Source: Roridomyces roridus
Lineage: Eukaryota > Basidiomycota > Agaricomycetes > Agaricales > Mycenaceae
Reading direction: 5' to 3'
NCBI GenBank assembly: GCA_029378245.1
Contig: JARKIF010000002.1
Coordinates: 2,480,001-2,544,000 of the forward strand
Length of the DNA: 64,000 bases
Positions 59,847-64,000 of the stretch are shown in pieces. The notes under the pieces were generated by a model. It searched no databases. It worked only from the letters and a program-made list of their open reading frames with translations, and was not told the DNA's origin. A program made the position numbers and the translations under genes. Position 1 is the stretch's first letter. Every line of letters starts with the position of its first letter.

Positions 59847-61783
59847 CTACTTCTTCACCGTGCCAATGACCGCATCGGGTGCATACCGTGGAATCACCTT
59901 GGGGTCGTGCAGCATGTTGAACTCCTCCGTCGCGTCCCGACCAGCATACAGCATGATCGCCTTCTCTCCTCCAGGGTGGTCCGGCATGAACTAGTCGACA
60001 TTCAGTAAGAGCGAAGGAGGGAAGAACGGAAAACTCACGTCGGTCACATTGAGCACCTTGCCGTCGATGATGACCCAGCAATCGTCCTTGGACGTATGCT
60101 TCGCAACCTCGGCAACCGTGTACGACTTGCCACTGCCTCCAGCTGCAGGCGCCGCCTCCTCCTTCTTCGCTGCTGCCGGGGCTGCTACGGGTGCAGACCC
60201 TAGTTGTCCCGAGATGGCACCCTAAACGTCCACCAGCCTTGGCAATCGCCGCACTGGACTGTTGCAGCAGGTAGGCCGCAGCAGAGTCACCCGACACACG
60301 GCCGAAAACGACGCAACCCAGCAGAGACGAGCCACCGAGACGGTTGGCACCGTGGACACCACCGGCAACCTCACCTGAGGCAAACAACCCAGCAATGGGC
60401 TTGCCGGCAGTGTCGATCACGCGCGACTCGGCGTCAATCTCCAGACCACCCATCGTGTAATGCAGCACCGGTGTCATGATTGCAACGTTGAAGATATCGT
60501 CGTACTTCCACTCGCCTTGGAAGAACTAGATAGACATCAGTAGAGCACTTGCGAAGAAAACACATGTGGCATTACCTTCTTGCCAAAGGGATCCTTCTTC
60601 GAGCGCACAACCTCGTTGTAGTCCGCAAACGTCTTCTTGAGCACCTCGGGCTTGAGACCAAACTCCTTGGACAGCTCGTCGCCGTTCTCGAAACGCTTCA
60701 TCAGGCCACGACCGACGTAGTGCTTGCAATGCCATTCAATCTCCTTGGACGCGGGGCCGTTGAGGACGAGACGGATAGGGTGGTTCTTCTTGTTGTCCCA
60801 GATCTTGCCAGTAACGTAGTCACGGTGCTGCAGCTCGTCGACGAAACGGGCGCCGGTCTTGTCGAGAAGGAGACCACCGACACCACGCAGCGCCTCGGCG
60901 GCAAGGAACTTGACCTTGGCCTCGGGCTCGTTGGGGTCGACGAGACCGGTGGGGTGAACCTGGACCTTCTCGAGGTCGATGCCCTGCGCGCCAATGGCCA
61001 TGGCGATCTTCTGACCGTCACCGGTGCAGTGGTCGCCGTTGGTGGTAGGGAGTTCCCACAGCTCGGGACGGTACTTCTTGAGGAGCGAGTCCTCCGTAAA
61101 GTCCGCCGCATATCCACCGGTGGCCAAGATCACGGGGCCGTACGCAGAGGTAGTCTTGCCCTGGTGGGAGTACTCGACACCGACGACAGCACCGTCCTCC
61201 TTGATAAGCTTGGTGACGCGCGCCTTCTTGACAATCTTGACACGTTCGGGGTCGCTCACAGCGAGATCCTCGAGACGCTCCATCTGGGCATAGGTGATGA
61301 CCTGGAGGGCGTTAGGGACGTGGGGATAGAGCGGAGACGGATTACACACCATTCCAGGGAACTGGGCATCGCCACGGTGCGTGCGGGGGTGAGAGTGACC
61401 ACCGAGACGGGCGACTTTGGAGAGGTCGAGGCCGAATTTGTCCTGGAGCCAGTTGACGGCGTCACCAGAGCGGCCAGTGAGGACACGAATGAGGTCATCG
61501 CGAGCGAGGTCGCGGGCAGACTTTTTCGTGTCATCGAAGAAAGTCTTTGCGTTGTCGGGGATGCCCGCCTCCTGTTGGGTCTGGGTGCCCGCTCCGTTGA
61601 TGCCAGAGGTGGCCTTGGTCGAGTTTCCACCCATAAAGCTGGAAATAGAATGAGGAGCGGTAAGAATGGCGAATGAACGACGGACCCTTGCTTGTCGAGG
61701 AGGAGGACATTGGCACCACGCTCGAGGAGAGTGTGGGCAGCAGAGAGACCGGCGAGACCGCCGCCAACAACGATGACAGACAT
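59847..61783 (-). CDS. fumarate reductase with cytochrome b5 domain
   Basis: Soluble FAD-dependent fumarate reductase (Frd1/Osm1 type). It keeps NAD+ and FAD recycling going when oxygen is low. Exons: 61686-61783, 61350-61638, 60576-61301, 60039-60535 and 59847-59990. Motifs: [20 protein letters not shown] (FAD loop), [69 protein letters not shown] and [18 protein letters not shown]. After an Ala-rich linker a cytochrome b5 domain follows: [20 protein letters not shown] and FMPDHPGG. One extra base near 60219 breaks the frame between the two domains. Confidence 0.9.
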
Positions 61784-61953
61784 GGATGGTTGTGGAGAGG
61801 GAGGAAGGAGAAATATGTCCGGCCGCAATCGAGAACGCTCTTATACGCCAGTGATGCGGCATCGCGTCGAGACATGTGATTCCCCAAATTCCCGGGGTGT
61901 GTGATATCGAGCGGCTCTAAGGACGCCGATAAAATTGTCGTCTAAAATTCTAC

Positions 61954-62934
61954 TCAAGTCGAACGAGAGAATGCGGAGATGACCTCGCAGCTCCGATCAA
62001 CAGCTTCTCCCATCGTCATGGACAGACTCTCTAATAGCACAAGGCCTTCCACCTTCCCGCTCGGCCCACCCTTCTCCACATCGCCATTCTCGAAAACAGC
62101 AGCATGCGCGTCGACGTAGGCGGGGTACACAATTTGCTCCCAGTAATGCGGGGGATCACGCCATAGGGTGCCTTCTGGATCGGATTGGACTCCAGGGCGA
62201 AAAAGAGCAAAGGGAGAGACGAGCAGGAAAAACGTCAGGGTTGCTAATGAATACTCGACGCAGGGTGTCTTACCTGCGGTGTGGTAGCCGTGGCGTTCGT
62301 GGCGGCGTTGGCGCAAGACGTCGTGCGGGACACGCAGGTATATCCGGACGTCCAGCTGCTCGATCACCTGTGGATTCCAGTACAAGAGAAAACCGTCGAC
62401 GAGCCCCCAGACAATCTCCTCGGCTCCATCCGCTGCTCGTTGAGCGGCCAGATTCTCAAAGACAGAGACCCATCGGTCACGCACGTCCTCGGAGATTCCA
62501 ATGTCCTTCTGTTCATTGAGATGGTCGTGGCTGCGGTGGTCGGCCGGTATCTCGCCCGTCTCTTTGACCTTGCGAAGGAAATCGAGCATCCGAGGCCATT
62601 CGATCGCACCAGGAGCAGCATCCCAGTCCTGGACGTTATAGACGGGGTGGACAGGAACCTGTTCTTGGGGCTGCAAGGAGAATCAGGCTTTCATTCTGTG
62701 CATACCGGAGACGAGACTGACAGGAGCAAAGTCCTAGAAATCGTGAATATGAGAGATACAGAACAGACGGGACGCACATCTTGGTGGATGATGACGCTGT
62801 TCGGAAGGATGCGTTTGAGGTGCTTGGCGAGCGTGGTCTTGCCGGAGCATGTAGCGCCTCTGAAATCTGGTTATTCCACGCGTTAGTAGAGGGAACAAAA
62901 CCAACCCGATTCCGACCAAGATGACTTTTGGCAT
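61954..62934 (-). CDS. nicotinamide riboside kinase
   Basis: Phosphorylates nicotinamide riboside to NMN in NAD+ salvage (Nrk1 type). Five exons: 62906-62934, 62778-62859, 62722-62733 (12 nt, encoding DFAP), 62274-62670 and 61954-62189. The product has MPKVILVGIGGATCSGKTTL (P-loop), AKHLKRILPNSVIIHQDDFA, a PVYNVQDWDAAPGAIEW substrate region, and the lid LRVPHDVLRQRRHERHGY. Motif order matches the uridine-kinase-like Nrk family. No frame break. The micro-exon is easily missed by automatic annotation. Confidence 0.88.
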
Positions 62935-63175
62935 GATAAGAGAGAGGTTCGGTCCGGTACTCCGATGGCTTTGGACTTCATATTCGGCCTTCGGTCCCGG
63001 ATCTGGGCCCGTACCCCTATTTCTCCAGTTCAAAGGCAATCCCCACAAGTGTTAATATTCCGTCGTTTTATTCTGCATCAAGAATCTCAGAGAGAGAAAC
63101 ACGGCTGCATATAAGTAGATTGCGCAGCATCGGAATGCACAGCACTCAGTGACTAGTGCTTTCTCTTCTTCCATC

Positions 63176-63862
63176 ATGCATATTCCACAGCAGACCCATC
63201 CCACCATTCACCTCGTTCGAGACTGTCGTGGCGAAGTCGTCGGTCAACTAGACTCTCCCAGTGCCCTAGCTGGTCTCTATCCTGATCTAATCCTCCAAAT
63301 GGCTGCCCGACTCGAAGACGAGGGTACCCCTGATCAGTACGACGACCTCTGGGAGCTCATTCTTACGCACTGGTTTCCCTCCAGCGAGGGTTACACGCTC
63401 CACCGCCACTGGCAGGTTCCTTACCTTCGGGACCGCGACGGTCTAGACAAAGTCACGATCGTCGTCAAAACTAACGCTGGTATCCCCGTTGTGCTCCTCG
63501 ACATAAGCCCGCCACGAGGGTTCGACAACTGGCACTCCCGAGCCGCCGCCCAGGCTTTGTCCACAGATCACTTTGAGCACGTCGCTCCGTACTATGACTA
63601 CCCTCTGTGCGCCATCTCCGCCATGGGCAAGAAGTGGACGGCCTTCCAGTCAATTTCATCCCATCTCACCGCTCACGAGGCTCGCGCCTTTGGTGAGGAG
63701 AATATTGACTGGATGGAGGACATTGTGTCAGAGCCATCGTACGAGATGCTCGAACGCTTCTTCGCCGTCCTCAAAGAACGCAGTAAGCCCGTTCTTTCTT
63801 CTTCCTGACATGTTTTGACGAATTCCCTTGCAGTTCAATCCGTATCTCGTGGTGTAGCCTAG
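63176..63862 (+). CDS. conserved fungal protein, unknown function
   Basis: Two exons (63176-63782 and 63834-63862); the last adds IQSVSRGVA. The product is about 211 residues, soluble, with an acidic and aromatic composition (DDLWELILTHWFPSSEGYTL, VLLDISPPRGFDNWHSRAAA, LERFFAVLKER). It opens MHIPQQTHPTIHLVRD. No signal peptide or domain recognised. Without the second exon the frame would run to a false stop at SSS. Confidence 0.55.
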
Positions 63863-64000
63863 TTTGTAGTCGTAGTTGGCAGAGTTGAGTCGTGGTTCGA
63901 AACAAGTTTGAATGATCGGCGCCGCTTCTGCGGTCACGTCATCTCCAGCTTATCTTTCCTCATGAGTTCAGAATCTGCGCCGCTGCTGCCTCAGGCGTTG

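Noticed and set aside
60549..61676. 375-codon plus-strand ORF
   Set aside because: Antisense to the fumarate reductase; its Leu/Val/Gly pattern is the mirror of the conserved coding strand.

Overview
This window is nuclear DNA of a filamentous basidiomycete, most likely an agaricomycete. The evidence is the density of short introns (about 45-57 nt, GT...AG, often with a CTAAC-like branch site a few bases before the acceptor), the compact gene spacing, and the families present: fungal PHO80-type cyclin, Spa2, Dsc3, Spt21/Ams2-type regulator, Rho2-type GTPase, large G-alpha, and Zn2Cys6 factor. I saw no rRNA, tRNA, transposon, CRISPR array, plasmid or viral gene. The species cannot be read from the sequence. 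All exon boundaries are read by eye.

Layout. 1-16 kb: 3' end of a Mediator Med1-like gene, ribosomal protein L12, a PHO80-like cyclin, a Ran1-like kinase, UTP6, a Tco89-like protein, an F-box-like protein, GOT1, a DUF6924-like protein, a doubtful small gene with its own TATA box, TFIIIA, and a four-TM protein. 16-29.6 kb: an Spt21/Ams2-like regulator, DSC3, a tail-anchored PEX26-like protein directly followed by PEX1, the polarity scaffold SPA2, and the fatty-acid elongation ketoreductase. 29.8-43.8 kb: an aromatic-amino-acid decarboxylase-like enzyme, an ankyrin protein, a Zn2Cys6 factor, HOP2, CBP3, a Rho2-type GTPase, and ISA2. 43.9-64 kb: SPP2, a coiled-coil protein, TTI1, a small membrane protein, an amino-acid permease, a ManC-type GDP-mannose pyrophosphorylase, a PAXX-like end-joining candidate, a large G-alpha, a mitochondrial-like TM protein, a fumarate reductase with a cytochrome b5 tail, nicotinamide riboside kinase, and an unknown protein.

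Most of these are housekeeping genes, often in head-to-head pairs with 50-160 bp between start codons. The one clear functional pairing is the PEX26-like gene and PEX1, 73 bp apart and co-directional. PEX26-type proteins are the membrane receptors for the PEX1/PEX6 motor.

Two patterns stand out. First, many otherwise well-conserved genes contain one-base (or equivalent) frame breaks, two of them as compensating pairs. This looks like residual sequencing error and matters to anyone translating the window. Second, several genes contain micro-exons (7, 11, 12, 15, 16 and 19 nt), and at least three introns use GC donors. Automatic gene models would probably miss these.
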